A stretch of 64,000 nt of DNA from Serratia nematodiphila DZ0503SBS1 (GCF_000738675.1 NZ_JPUX01000001.1:2790001-2854000), one strand, 5' to 3'. Positions 16,476 through 25,710 are shown, counted from the stretch's first letter. Program-made: numbers and translations. Notes: generated by a model not told the origin, from the letters alone.

Positions 16476-17399
16476 ATGAATTTCAGACGTCTGAAGTACT
16501 TCGTGAAAATCGTCGATATCGGCAGCCTGACCCAGGCGGCGGAGGTGTTGCACATCGCCCAACCGGCGCTCAGCCAGCAGTTGGCGACGCTGGAAGGGGA
16601 GCTGAAGCAGCAGCTGCTGATCCGCACCAAGCGCGGGGTGCAGCCGACCGAGGCCGGCAACATTCTGTATGCCCACGCGCAGACCATTCTGCGCCAGTGC
16701 GAACAGGCGCAGAGCGCGGTCAACAGCGCCGGGCAGGCGATGAGCGGCCAGGTGTCTCTCGGGCTGGCGTCGGGCAGCACTGCGGCGCAGTTGGCGCTGC
16801 CGCTGTTGCAGACCCTGCGCGATCAGCAGCCGGGCATCCTGCTCAGCCTGCATGAAAACGGCGGCGCGGCGTTGGCCGGGCAGGTGGCTAACCAGACGCT
16901 GGACATGGCGATGGTCTACGGCGCCAAAATGCCCGCCGGGCTGCACGCCATCGCATTGATGCGGGAAGATCTTTATCTGGTGGCGACGCGCGCGGTGCCG
17001 CATCCCGGCAACAGCGTCGAGCTGCTGGACGTGGCGCGGCTGAACCTGTTCCTGCCGCGCGAGGGCGATGCGGTTCGCAACCAACTGGAGGAGGCGATGG
17101 CGCTGCGCAAGCTGGCTGCCAACGTGGTGGGGGAGATCGAATCCTCGGGCGCGCTGAGCGCCGCGATCGCCAGCGGGTTGGGGGCGACCGTGCTGCCGGA
17201 ATCGGTGGCGCGCGCGATGATCGGCCCGGCCAAGGCCTGGATGGCGCGCATCAATGCGCCGACGATGTCGGTGCCGCTGTCACTGTGCATGTCCAGCCAA
17301 CAGGGGCTGTCCGCCCCGGCGCTGCTGGTGAAAGACCTGTTGCTGTCGATCGCCGGCGGCCGCAGCCAGGAGAAGCGCGCGCTGGCGCTGGTGCGTTGA
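16476..17399 (+). CDS. nac: Nitrogen assimilation regulator Nac
   Basis: A 307-residue LysR protein with an N-terminus nearly identical to known Nac: MNFRRLKYFVKIVDIGSL then TQAAEVLHIAQPALSQQ. Nac couples NtrC-dependent nitrogen limitation to sigma-70 promoters such as those for histidine and urea use and gdhA repression. The start has GGAGG 8 bases upstream. It has its own sigma-54 promoter and NtrC-like site. It converges on amn, with a shared hairpin between them. Confidence 0.93.
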   Translation: MNFRRLKYFVKIVDIGSLTQAAEVLHIAQPALSQQLATLEGELKQQLLIRTKRGVQPTEAGNILYAHAQTILRQCEQAQSAVNSAGQAMSGQVSLGLASGSTAAQLALPLLQTLRDQQPGILLSLHENGGAALAGQVANQTLDMAMVYGAKMPAGLHAIALMREDLYLVATRAVPHPGNSVELLDVARLNLFLPREGDAVRNQLEEAMALRKLAANVVGEIESSGALSAAIASGLGATVLPESVARAMIGPAKAWMARINAPTMSVPLSLCMSSQQGLSAPALLVKDLLLSIAGGRSQEKRALALVR

Positions 17400-17401
17400 G
17401 G

Positions 17402-17426
17402 AAAAAACGGCCCGCCGCAGCGGGCC
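17402..17426 (-). terminator. Terminator of amn
   Basis: On the minus strand GGCCCGC-TGCG-GCGGGCC, a 7-bp GC stem, followed by G and six T. It lies between the convergent ends of nac and amn. Confidence 0.75.
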
Positions 17427-17434
17427 TGGCACCG

Positions 17435-18898
17435 TTAGCGGAACGGCGGTTCGTTGAAGGTGCGCAGCTTGCGCGAGTGCAGGCGATCGCCCTCGGCGCG
17501 CAACAAATCGATGGCGCAGATGCCGATCTGCAGGTGCTCGGAGATCGCCCCTTCGTAGAAGCGGTTGGCCTGGCCCGGCAGTTTGATCTCGCCGTGCAGC
17601 GGTTTGTCGGAGACGCACAGCAGCGTGCCGTACGGCACCCGGAAGCGATAACCCTGAGCGGCGATGGTGGCGCTCTCCATGTCGACCGCCACCGCGCGGC
17701 TGAGGTTGAAGCGCCGCGCCGAAGCGGAGTAGCGCAGCTCCCAGTTGCGATCGTCGGTGGTGACGACGGTGCCGGTGCGCAAACGCTGTTTGACCTCTTC
17801 ACCGGGCATGCCGCTGACCATCTTGGTGGCGTCATACAGGGCGCGCTGCACCTCGGCGATGCTCGGGATCGGGATATCCGGCGGCAGCACCGCATCCAGC
17901 ACGTGATCGTCGCGCAGATAGGCGTGGGCCAGCACGTAATCGCCGATCTTCTGGCTTTCGCGCAGGCCGCCGCAGTGGCCGATCATCAGCCAGGCGCTCG
18001 GGCGCAGCACCGCCAGATGATCGCAAATGGTTTTGGCGTTGGACGGGCCGACGCCGATGTTGATCAGCGTGATCCCTTGGCCGGTGCGCGAGATCAGGTG
18101 ATAGGCCGGCATCTGGTGGTTTTTCCACGCCAGATCGGACACCGCCTGTTCGGGCGCGCTGGTTTCCGGCGTGATGTAGGTACCGCCGGCGCTGGAGAGC
18201 GCGATGTACGGGCTGGCCGGATCGGCGATCTGCGCGCAGGCCCAGCGCACGAACTCGTCCACATAGCGGGTGTAGTTGGTGAACAGCACAAACGGTTGAA
18301 AATGTTCCACCGGCGTGCCGGTGTAGTGCCGCAGACGCGCCAGCGAGAAATCCGCGCGCAGCGCATCGAAATGCGACAGCGGGAAATGCTTGTCGGTGGC
18401 GTGGTACAGGCCGTCGGCGGTCTCGTCACCGATCTGCGCCAGCTCGGTGGTGGGGAAATGCTGCGCGATGCCGGCGCTCATTGAGCGATCGAGCGCCAGG
18501 CTGGAACCGTCGATGACATAAGGGAACGGGATTTCCTGTTGCGACGGCGCCACTTCGATATGGGCGGCGTAATCGTGTTCCAGCATCGCCAGCTGTTCGG
18601 CCAGATAGTGGCGGAACAGCTGCGGCCGGGTCACGGTGGTGCTGTAGCTGCCGGGATGGGTAAAGCGGCCGAAGGCGCGGGTTTTGCTCGGGCCGGATTG
18701 CTGCCCGTCCCAGCTGACGCGCAGTTCGGGATACACGAACAACCCGGCGGCGCGCGCTTGCGCATCCGGCAGCGTGCCGTGGCTGATAAAGTCACTGACC
18801 GCCTGCCGCAGCGCGTCTACCGCGGCGTCATACAGGGCTTCCAGTTGATCGAGTGCCTGATCGGCGCTGAGGCCGCTGCGAGGTGGGGCATAGCTCAT
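17435..18898 (-). CDS. amn: AMP nucleosidase
   Basis: A 487-residue protein (E. coli Amn has 484) that hydrolyses AMP to adenine and ribose 5-phosphate. The C-terminal half is a nucleoside phosphorylase fold: INIGVGPSNAKTICDHLAVL, WLMIGHCGGLRESQKIGDYVLAHAYLRDDHVLD (in pieces), AVDMESATIAAQGYRFRVPYGTLLCVSDKPLHG. The N-terminal half is the Amn-specific domain. AAGGAG precedes the ATG. The nac/tRNA-Asn/amn neighbourhood is conserved in enterics. Confidence 0.96.
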   Translation of the reverse strand: MSYAPPRSGLSADQALDQLEALYDAAVDALRQAVSDFISHGTLPDAQARAAGLFVYPELRVSWDGQQSGPSKTRAFGRFTHPGSYSTTVTRPQLFRHYLAEQLAMLEHDYAAHIEVAPSQQEIPFPYVIDGSSLALDRSMSAGIAQHFPTTELAQIGDETADGLYHATDKHFPLSHFDALRADFSLARLRHYTGTPVEHFQPFVLFTNYTRYVDEFVRWACAQIADPASPYIALSSAGGTYITPETSAPEQAVSDLAWKNHQMPAYHLISRTGQGITLINIGVGPSNAKTICDHLAVLRPSAWLMIGHCGGLRESQKIGDYVLAHAYLRDDHVLDAVLPPDIPIPSIAEVQRALYDATKMVSGMPGEEVKQRLRTGTVVTTDDRNWELRYSASARRFNLSRAVAVDMESATIAAQGYRFRVPYGTLLCVSDKPLHGEIKLPGQANRFYEGAISEHLQIGICAIDLLRAEGDRLHSRKLRTFNEPPFR

Positions 18899-18992
18899 AC
18901 TTTCTCCTTGGATGTCCCGGCTCTGTGGCGGGGTTGCGGCGTTTTACCGTCACAGGTTAGCCGAAGAAGGGCGTAAAAGCTTGGTCGAAATG

Positions 18993-19023
18993 ACGGGCGC
19001 GGCAAAGAAAATACCGCGCCCGT
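18993..19023 (-). terminator. Hairpin after opgB
   Basis: Ten-base arms ACGGGCGCGG and CCGCGCCCGT with an 11-base A-rich loop. It lies 13 bases past the opgB stop. There is no clear T run, so termination is uncertain. Confidence 0.45.
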
Positions 19024-19035
19024 GAAGGCGGGGGA

Positions 19036-21339
19036 TCAGGAGGCGGGAGCGGCCGCTTCGATCTTCAGCGACACCAGGCCGATGCCCAGCTTCTTCGGCG
19101 TGAAGCCGCCGCTGGCGCTCTCTTTCGGCTCGGTCGGCGCCGGCGGAGTAATGCTGATCTTCTGCGCGCCGCGCGGGTTGTCGAAGCGCAGGGTGACGGT
19201 GCTGTCCTGTTCACCGAGCGACACGAAGCGCTCTTCGTCGCCGACGCGTACCGAAATCGGTTCGCCGACGTTGTTGCCGTAGGCGCGGGCGCGCAGCACC
19301 AGATCGAAGCGCTTCGGCAGCGGATCGACGTAATCGATGTCGACCGCCGGCGCCAGATTGGCGTCGGACCAGCGGCCCCATTCCTCGACGGCGGAGACGC
19401 CGGTGATGGCTTTCACCTGTTCCGGCATGCCGGGTAGCATGAACTCGATGGCGTCCGCCCGGTATTTCACCGCCGCGTCGTCCACCTGCAGGCGGGCGAC
19501 GGCGTTTTGATAATCGGCGACGCTGTCCGCCGCCGGGCCGGAGAAGTTCACCTTGCCGTTGAAGCGTTCGCCGCTGGCCTGCGCGATCTGCGGCGGCGAG
19601 GCCAGGGTGCCCGAGGCCACGCAGATGTCGGTGCTCAGCGCCAGCTGCGGCGCCCAGACCCGGCCGATCTCGTAGCATTTATCGACCCAGACGAATTTCT
19701 CCCCCGCCCCCAGCCCGGCCAGCTGCTTGCGCAGCGGGGTGGAGAGGTAGACGTTGAACATCGGTTCGATGCGGTTGTCGCCCACCCGCAGGATGAACGG
19801 CACCTTGTAGGTGACGCCGGAGAAGCTGAAGCTGCGTTGGCGCGTATCCACGCTGTAGTCGCTGATGCGGTTCGGCAGGCCCCACTGATTGATCACCGCC
19901 GGTTTCCAGCCGTTGATCTTCTCTTCGATATTCAGGAACACCGTGGACAGCGACGGCGCCGACAGGCTGCTGCGGCCAAGGCCGATGTAGTTGTCGCCGC
20001 CCATCACGTCCAGCACCGTGGCGCCGTTGTCCAGCGTGCTGCGTTTCTCGTTGCGCTGTTCCGCCAGCGGCCGGGTGCCGTCGATGATGAAGAACAGGTT
20101 GCGGCGCTTCTGTTTGGTCAGGATATCGTAGGCGGTGTTGTTCATCGCCAGATGATCGGAGGACACCACGATCACGGTATTGCTGAAATAGGGCGAGCGT
20201 TTGATCTTGTCGATCAGCGCGGCGATGTGTTGCTGGCTGCAGGCTACCGCGCTCAGCGAGCGGTTTTCCTTGTTCTGCCAGGCGTAGCTTTTCTTGCTGC
20301 AGCCGGCGGAGATAAAGCCGTCCGGGTGATGGGTATCGACGGTCAGGGTGAACAGCGAGAACGGTTGGCGCTGTTTGGACAGCTCGACGAACTTGCCGTA
20401 CACCACGTCCAGCACGCTGTCGTCGTACCAGCCCCAGTCGTTTTTGTAGCTCGGATCGGCGACCCGATCGCGCAGCTCTTTGAAGCCGTAAACGTGGTCG
20501 AAGCCGTGGGATTTCAGGAAGGTGTCTTTACCGGCGAACGCCAGCTCGGCGCCCTGATAGAAATAGTTGCTGTAGCCGGCGGCCTTCAGCACGTCGCCCA
20601 GGCAGACGTTCTCCGGGTAGAAGGTGGAGACCGCGCTGGAGGCGTTGCCGTCGAAGGGCGCGAACAGCGGAATGCCGCACTGCGAGGCGACCATGCCGGC
20701 GATGGTGTAGCCGGTGCCCGGCAATTGCTGGGTATTGCTGAAATCGATGCTGTCCGTGCGCAGGGCGTTCATCTCGTCGGCCAGGCCGGGAAACAGCTCG
20801 GTATCGAAGTAGGTGCGCTCCAGGCTCTCGGCATAGATGTACACCAGGTTCGGCCGCTTGCCCTGCACGGTCTTTTTCGGCGCCTTGTAGTAGGTGGTGA
20901 AATCGGCGGTATCGCCGACGATCTGGCTCTTGACCAGCAGCGAGATGTCCTGAAACGCCGGGGTGGTGCCGACAGAAAACAGCGCCAGCAGTACGGCGAC
21001 GACGCTGTAAGCCACGCTGCTGCCTTTGGCCTTGCGGCGCAGCAGGCTGCGGGCCAGCACCGCGAAGATAAGCCCCAACGCCGCCAGCAGGCCGATAAAC
21101 GGCAGCACGTATTTGCTGATGCCCGCGCCTTTGAGGCTGCTGGTGACGGTGTAGATCACCGCATCGGTGATGCCGTCGCCGGTGAAGTAGTTGCTGGCGA
21201 TCAGGATGACGTTCAGCACCAGATAGCTGCCGAGCAGCGTCAGCAGAATGGCGAACCACCAGCGGTTGGCGGCGGCCCGGGTGCGATAAATCAAAATCGA
21301 CGCCAAAAAGAGAACAAACGAAACGACTGCTAAAACCAT
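19036..21339 (-). CDS. opgB: Phosphoglycerol transferase I, OpgB
   Basis: A 767-residue membrane enzyme (E. coli OpgB 763) that transfers phosphoglycerol from phosphatidylglycerol to osmoregulated periplasmic glucans. The N-terminal membrane helices include NYFTGDGITDAVIYTVTSSL and SLKGAGISKYVLPFIG. The periplasmic sulfatase-like domain shows NLVYIYAESLERTYFD, the nucleophile region GTGYTIAGMVASQCGIPLF, TVDTHHPDG and VVSSDHLAMNN. The ATG at 21339 has only a modest AAGG upstream. E. coli uses a TTG start near the same place, so the exact start is not certain. Confidence 0.93.
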   Translation of the reverse strand: MVLAVVSFVLFLASILIYRTRAAANRWWFAILLTLLGSYLVLNVILIASNYFTGDGITDAVIYTVTSSLKGAGISKYVLPFIGLLAALGLIFAVLARSLLRRKAKGSSVAYSVVAVLLALFSVGTTPAFQDISLLVKSQIVGDTADFTTYYKAPKKTVQGKRPNLVYIYAESLERTYFDTELFPGLADEMNALRTDSIDFSNTQQLPGTGYTIAGMVASQCGIPLFAPFDGNASSAVSTFYPENVCLGDVLKAAGYSNYFYQGAELAFAGKDTFLKSHGFDHVYGFKELRDRVADPSYKNDWGWYDDSVLDVVYGKFVELSKQRQPFSLFTLTVDTHHPDGFISAGCSKKSYAWQNKENRSLSAVACSQQHIAALIDKIKRSPYFSNTVIVVSSDHLAMNNTAYDILTKQKRRNLFFIIDGTRPLAEQRNEKRSTLDNGATVLDVMGGDNYIGLGRSSLSAPSLSTVFLNIEEKINGWKPAVINQWGLPNRISDYSVDTRQRSFSFSGVTYKVPFILRVGDNRIEPMFNVYLSTPLRKQLAGLGAGEKFVWVDKCYEIGRVWAPQLALSTDICVASGTLASPPQIAQASGERFNGKVNFSGPAADSVADYQNAVARLQVDDAAVKYRADAIEFMLPGMPEQVKAITGVSAVEEWGRWSDANLAPAVDIDYVDPLPKRFDLVLRARAYGNNVGEPISVRVGDEERFVSLGEQDSTVTLRFDNPRGAQKISITPPAPTEPKESASGGFTPKKLGIGLVSLKIEAAAPAS

Positions 21340-21625
21340 CCGCCAAACCTTGTCTGATTGAAATAAAACCGTTGCTGCCCTGGTTTGCGCCGCCGAGCGT
21401 GCCGCGGCGCGAAAAGTGAAGGGTATAGCCTATTGCCGGCGGCGGAACAACGCGCGATCTCCCGCTACGGCCGACGAGCGGCGGCTATTGTACATTTTTA
21501 TGACAATAGTGTGACGTTAATCACACCGACGGCGGCCGCGGCGGCGAAAGCTTGCTGGTCGGAGGTTTCGCTCTACGCTTAATGAGCGCCGCGACGGTGC
21601 GCCCATCAGCCATTCAGGAGGAAGT

Positions 21626-22438
21626 ATGCAGACAATCCCCGCAGCGGTACTCGACGATCTGGCCCCGCAAGGCGTGTTGCGCGCGGCGATCAACTACGGC
21701 AATCCGGTGCTGGCGCAGGCCGGGGCTGATGGCAAACCGCAAGGCGCTTCGGTGGAGCTGGCCGCCGCGCTGGCTCGCGAACTGGGCGTGGCGCTGGAGC
21801 TGGTCAATTATGACGCGGCCGGCAAGGTGTTCGCCGATCTGGACAGCGGCGCCTGGAACCTGGCGTTTATGGCCATCGAGCCGGTGCGCGCGGCGCAGAT
21901 CGCCTTCAGCGAACCCTACGTGATCATCGAGGGGACTTACCTGGTGGCGAACGACGCGCCTTACTCTGAGGTGGCGCAGCTCGACCGGCCGGAGGTGCGC
22001 ATCGCGGTCGGGCAGGGGGCGGCGTACGATCTGTTTTTATCGCGCACTCTGCAGCAGGCGCAATTAGTGCGGGCGGCAACCTCCGCCGAGGCGATCGCGC
22101 TGTTTTTCGAACGGGGGCTGGAGGCGGCGGCCGGCGTGCGTCAACCGCTGTTGGCCGCCGCGGCCGCCCATCCCGGCTACCGAGTGCTGGACGGACATTT
22201 TACCGCCATCCGCCAGGCGATGGCGGTGCCGCGGCAAAACACGCAGGGCGCCGCCTATGTGAACGCGTTTATCGAACGCTGCAAGGCCAATGGGCTGGTG
22301 AAGGCGGCCCTGCAGCGCAGCGGCCAGGGCGAGGTGACGGTGGCGCCGCCTCGGCGTGATCAGTTCAGCTCCACCGCGTACTGGTCTACCGGGGTGATTT
22401 TCTTGATCAGCTTATTGTCGAACAGGAACTGTTCGTAA
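21626..22438 (+). CDS. Periplasmic-type solute-binding protein
   Basis: A 270-residue protein with the PBPb/SBP_bac_3 fold of polar amino acid binding proteins: VLRAAINYGNPVL, ASVELAAALARELGVALELVNYDAAGKVFADL (in pieces), WNLAFMAIEPVRAAQIAFSEPYVIIEGTYLV. A signal peptide is not evident, so it may stay in the cytoplasm or the family has moved away from transport. AGGAGGAAGT precedes the ATG. There is no transporter gene beside it on this strand. Its last 79 bases overlap the end of the convergent thiY-like gene, and the C-terminal residues after about 240 look unlike the family. Confidence 0.72.
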   Translation: MQTIPAAVLDDLAPQGVLRAAINYGNPVLAQAGADGKPQGASVELAAALARELGVALELVNYDAAGKVFADLDSGAWNLAFMAIEPVRAAQIAFSEPYVIIEGTYLVANDAPYSEVAQLDRPEVRIAVGQGAAYDLFLSRTLQQAQLVRAATSAEAIALFFERGLEAAAGVRQPLLAAAAAHPGYRVLDGHFTAIRQAMAVPRQNTQGAAYVNAFIERCKANGLVKAALQRSGQGEVTVAPPRRDQFSSTAYWSTGVIFLISLLSNRNCS

Positions 22439-23295
22439 GCCTGGTAGCGGGCCCGATCCAACTTGGCCGGATCGCGGGCGAACAGCGGCAGGCTGGCTTG
22501 CCACGCCTGTTTGTTCAGCTCGGTATTCAGCTCCGGGTGCGCCTTGGCGAACGCCAACCAGGTGTCCTGCGGGTGCGCGTGCAGGTAGTCGCTGCCTTGC
22601 TTCAGCGCGACGAGGAATTTGCGAATTTTCGGCTCGTTCACCGCATCGCGGTTGGCGACGATGATCAACTCGTCGTAGGCCGGCACGCCGTAGTCTTCGA
22701 CGTTGAACACCACAGGCTTTTTGCCCTGCAGCTTCAGCTCCAGCGCTTCGATATTGCGGTAGCCGCCGATCACCGCATCGACCTGGCCCGCCAGCAGGGC
22801 GCTGGTCAGTTGGAAGTTGACGTTGATGAGCTTGATATCCTGCGGTTTGAGATGCTCGTGTTCGACCATGGTGGCCAGCGTCGCCTGTTCGATGCCGCTG
22901 ACCGAGTAACCCACCGTTTTGCCTTTGAGATCCGCCGGCGAGGTGATGTTTTTATCCAGCGCGATCACCGTGTTCAGCGGCGTGTTGATCAGCGTGCCGA
23001 CGCGCATCAGCGGCAGGCCCTGATCGGCGAAGAAATGCAGCTGCGGCTGATAGGTGATGGCGAGGTCGGCCTGTTTGGCGGCCACCAGCCGCGGCGGCAG
23101 CGCCGGATCGGACGGCGGCACGATCTTGACGTCCAGCCCTGCGGCCTTGAAGGCGCCGATCTGCTCGGCCACCATAATCGGCGCGTGATCGGGGTTGATG
23201 TACCAGTCGAGCACCAGCGTCAGCTTGTCGGCCGCGCCGGCCTGGCCGGTGATGGCGGCGCCGAGCAACAGCCCGCAGACGGTTTGTTTGATCAT
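22360..23295 (-). CDS. thiY: Thiamine-pyrimidine precursor binding protein, ThiY-like
   Basis: A 311-residue NMT1/THI5-like binding protein with a signal peptide (MIKQTVCGLLLGAAITGQAG then AADK). Family stretches are LTLVLDWYINPDHAPIMVAEQIGAF, LAITYQPQLHFFADQGLP and VGYSVSGIEQATL. ThiY binds formylaminopyrimidine, a thiamine breakdown product salvaged for the HMP moiety. It is the last gene of a tenA-ATPase-permease-binding protein operon led by a TPP riboswitch. The ATG at 23295 is fixed by the signal peptide; the open frame upstream is a shadow in the permease. Its end overlaps the convergent solute-binding gene by 79 bases. Confidence 0.88.
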   Translation of the reverse strand: MIKQTVCGLLLGAAITGQAGAADKLTLVLDWYINPDHAPIMVAEQIGAFKAAGLDVKIVPPSDPALPPRLVAAKQADLAITYQPQLHFFADQGLPLMRVGTLINTPLNTVIALDKNITSPADLKGKTVGYSVSGIEQATLATMVEHEHLKPQDIKLINVNFQLTSALLAGQVDAVIGGYRNIEALELKLQGKKPVVFNVEDYGVPAYDELIIVANRDAVNEPKIRKFLVALKQGSDYLHAHPQDTWLAFAKAHPELNTELNKQAWQASLPLFARDPAKLDRARYQAYEQFLFDNKLIKKITPVDQYAVELN

Positions 23296-23330
23296 GGTCG
23301 TTCCTTTATCCCTGGTTATGGTTGCAATCA

Positions 23331-24098
23331 TCAGTCGTTTTCCGGCGCCCAGGCGATCAGGCGCCGCAGCAGCGCATCCACCGCGGCCCACAGCAGCACG
23401 GTCATCAGCACCAAAATAAACAGTGCGGCGAAGCAGACGTCGGTCTGCATGCGCGCATTGGCGTTCAGCATCACATAGCCCAGCCCTTCGGCCGAGCCGA
23501 CCCATTCGCCGATAATGGCGCCGATCGGCGCGACGGCGGCGGCCATGCGCAGGCCGGAGCCGAAGGCCGGCAGCGCCGCCATCAGCCGCACGTGCCGCAG
23601 CTGCGCCCAGCGCGAAGCGCGCATCGTGCGCGCCAGATCGAGATAGTCGTTGTTGACCCGGCGCAGCCCGTCGAAAAAGGCCGACACCACCGGGAAGAAG
23701 ATCACCAGCACCGCCATCGCCACCTTGGCGCTCATGCCGAAGCCGAACCACAGCACCAGCAGCGGGGCCAGGGCGAACACCGGTATCGCCTGGCTGGTGA
23801 GCACCAGCGGCATCAGCCAGCGCTGCAGGCGCGGCGAGAAAATCATGCACAGCGCCAGCGCCGCGCCGAGCAACACGCCCAGAACCAGCCCGCTGACGAT
23901 TTCCGAAGCGGTGACCAGCGTGTGCCAGGCGAGATAGCCGCGCCCGTCCCACAGCGCCTGCGCCACTGCGCCCGGCGTGGGCAGCAGAAAGGCCGGGATG
24001 CCGCTTTGCGCCGCCAGCCACCACAGCAGCAGCAGGCCGACGAATACCGTCAGCCCGCGCCGCAGGCGGGTGAGTCCACGCTCTTGGGCACTATTCAT
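23331..24098 (-). CDS. thiX: ABC transporter permease, ThiX-like
   Basis: A 255-residue permease of the SsuC/TauC type with about six hydrophobic segments, including LLLLWWLAAQSGIPAFLLPTP and the coupling region FFDGLRRVNNDYLDLARTMRASRW. It pairs with the ThiZ-like ATPase and ThiY-like binding protein for import of a thiamine pyrimidine precursor. ATGA-type overlap with the ATPase gene shows translational coupling. Confidence 0.87.
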   Translation of the reverse strand: MNSAQERGLTRLRRGLTVFVGLLLLWWLAAQSGIPAFLLPTPGAVAQALWDGRGYLAWHTLVTASEIVSGLVLGVLLGAALALCMIFSPRLQRWLMPLVLTSQAIPVFALAPLLVLWFGFGMSAKVAMAVLVIFFPVVSAFFDGLRRVNNDYLDLARTMRASRWAQLRHVRLMAALPAFGSGLRMAAAVAPIGAIIGEWVGSAEGLGYVMLNANARMQTDVCFAALFILVLMTVLLWAAVDALLRRLIAWAPEND

Positions 24099-24835
24099 TG
24101 CGCGGCCCTCACCAGCTGCTGCAGCAGCTCGGCCTGGCTTTTCAGCAGGTCGGCGTCATCCGGCGCGCGCGGCGGTAGCCCGCTGATGCGGTGAGTATCG
24201 TCGAGGCCCAGCGGCCAGGGCGACAGCACCAGCAGCCGGTGGCTCAGGCGGCAGGCTTCCATCGGATCGTGGGTGATCAACAGCACGGTATTTTGCGCCA
24301 GCAGCTCGGCGGCCAGGCTCTGGATCTCGGCGCGGGTAATGGCGTCCAGCGCGGAAAAGGGTTCGTCCATCAGCACGATCGGCTGGCGTTCGTAGAGCGT
24401 GCGGGCGATGGCGGCGCGCTGGCGCATGCCGCCGGACAGCGAGGCGGGCAGGCTGCGGCCATGCGCGGCCAGGCCCACGCGCTCCAGCAGGTGCGCCGCC
24501 CACGCCCGGTCCGGCGTTTCGCCGCGCAGTCGCGAACCGAGGGCGACGTTCTCTTCGATGGTCAGCCACGGGTAAAGCAGATCTTTTTGCCCCATGTAGG
24601 CGATGCGCCCGGCGATCGGCAGGCCGTCGCTGCCGGTCACCGAACCAGAGCTGGCCTGCGCCAGGCCGGCGATGATCTTCAGCAGGCTGGTTTTGCCGGC
24701 GCCGCTGGCGCCGAGCAGGGCGACGAAGCTGCCGCCGGCGATGTCGAAGCTCAGCCGGTCGAAGACGATGTGCTGACCGAAACGCAGGCTGAGATCCCGC
24801 ACCTGGATACCGGGCGGGAGAAGCGGGGAGGTCAT
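24095..24835 (-). CDS. thiZ: ABC transporter ATP-binding protein, ThiZ-like
   Basis: A 246-residue ATPase with Walker A LLGASGAGKTSLL, Q-loop YMGQKDLLYPWLT, signature LSGGMRQRAAIARTL, Walker B VLMDEPFSALD and H-loop LITHDP. It is typical of the nitrate/sulfonate/thiamine-precursor group. The ATG at 24835 overlaps the tenA stop by four bases. The longer open frame upstream is antisense to tenA reading and is not used. Confidence 0.87.
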   Translation of the reverse strand: MTSPLLPPGIQVRDLSLRFGQHIVFDRLSFDIAGGSFVALLGASGAGKTSLLKIIAGLAQASSGSVTGSDGLPIAGRIAYMGQKDLLYPWLTIEENVALGSRLRGETPDRAWAAHLLERVGLAAHGRSLPASLSGGMRQRAAIARTLYERQPIVLMDEPFSALDAITRAEIQSLAAELLAQNTVLLITHDPMEACRLSHRLLVLSPWPLGLDDTHRISGLPPRAPDDADLLKSQAELLQQLVRAAQ

Positions 24836-25515
24836 GAGGCGTTCAGCCCCATCTGCCAAAATGCCGACTCCAGCTGGGTGGCGGTGGTGAAAATCTGCGC
24901 CAGCTCGGTGAAGCGATCCTGTGCGCCGCGCTGCTGACCAACGGTTTCCAGCAGTTCGATGGCGGCGCGTACGCCGGCCAGATAGCCCTCGTCGCCGTAG
25001 TTGCGGATCCAGGAGGCGTAAGGATTGCCCTCCATCTGGGTGGCGGGATCGTGCAGCAGCCGCAGGCCGATTTCGGCATAGCCGGCCACGCAGGGCAGCA
25101 GACCGGCCAACAGATCGAGGGCGTCGCCGGCATGGCCGATATCCAGCACGTAGCGGGTGTAGTTCATGGTCTCCGCCGCTTCCGGCTGGGCGGCGATCTG
25201 CGCTTCGCTCAACCCCCATTCGGCGCAGTAGGCCACGTGCAGCGGCAGCTCGGCGACGATGCCGTTGAGCGAGGCGGTGGCGGCGCGCATCTCCGGCAGG
25301 GTGCGCAGCTTGCTGACCAGCAGCGCGTAGGCGCGGGCGAAGTGCAGCAGGAACAGATAGTCCTGGGTCAGGTAACGGCGAAAAGCGCGTTCAGGCAAGG
25401 TGCCGGCGGCCAGCTGCTGCAGAAACGGGTGATCGACGTAGTTCTGCCAGTGGCTGCCGGCATGGTGGCGCAACCGGCCGTAAAGACCGCTTTCGAACAG
25501 GGTGGTGATGGACAT
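24832..25515 (-). CDS. tenA: Aminopyrimidine aminohydrolase / thiaminase II, TenA
   Basis: A 227-residue TenA protein. Visible are YVDHPFLQQLAAGTLPERAFRRYLTQDYLFL, with the substrate-binding region, YCAEWGLSE with the catalytic cysteine, and the C-terminal WIRNYGDEGYLAG plus ESAFWQMGL. TenA turns aminomethyl-pyrimidine thiamine breakdown products into HMP. The ATG at 25515 is preferred over one at 25548 because AAGGAGG lies just upstream and the family begins here. It is the first gene after the TPP riboswitch. Confidence 0.93.
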   Translation of the reverse strand: MSITTLFESGLYGRLRHHAGSHWQNYVDHPFLQQLAAGTLPERAFRRYLTQDYLFLLHFARAYALLVSKLRTLPEMRAATASLNGIVAELPLHVAYCAEWGLSEAQIAAQPEAAETMNYTRYVLDIGHAGDALDLLAGLLPCVAGYAEIGLRLLHDPATQMEGNPYASWIRNYGDEGYLAGVRAAIELLETVGQQRGAQDRFTELAQIFTTATQLESAFWQMGLNAS

Positions 25516-25589
25516 GGGACCTCCTTGAGTCAGTGGAGATCCGGGCACGCTGAGGTATGAACAGGCAACGGGTGATCGCGTTGTTGCCT

Positions 25590-25678
25590 AACCGTCCCTT
25601 CGCTGGCATGACCCAGATCAGGTTCAAAGGGTTCGGCTTGCACCATCTCAGCCCGTAACAGGACACCCCTCGGAGCTG
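25590..25678 (-). ncRNA. TPP riboswitch (THI element)
   Basis: On the minus strand the conserved core reads GAGGGGTG, then GGGCTGAGA, then ACCCTTTGAACCTGATCTGG and GTCATGCCAGCGAAGGGA. These are the P2/J3-2 and P4/P5 segments that bind thiamine pyrophosphate. It precedes tenA-thiZXY. About 75 bases separate the aptamer from tenA and include a 7-bp stem (AGGCAAC/GTTGCCT), with no terminator T run. Control is therefore probably at translation initiation. The window edges of the aptamer are approximate. Confidence 0.95.
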
Positions 25679-25681
25679 CTT

Positions 25682-25710
25682 GTTATACGACATTTGTTTT
25701 TTGATTACAA
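25682..25710 (-). promoter_or_regulatory. Promoter of the tenA-thiZXY operon
   Basis: TTGTAA, 17 bases, TATAAC on the minus strand. Transcription would begin only a few bases before the TPP aptamer, as is common for riboswitch leaders. Confidence 0.65.

Noticed and set aside
20528..21346. Long alternative-frame minus-strand open frame inside opgB
   Set aside because: High-GC shadow of opgB; the opgB frame has clear family motifs throughout.
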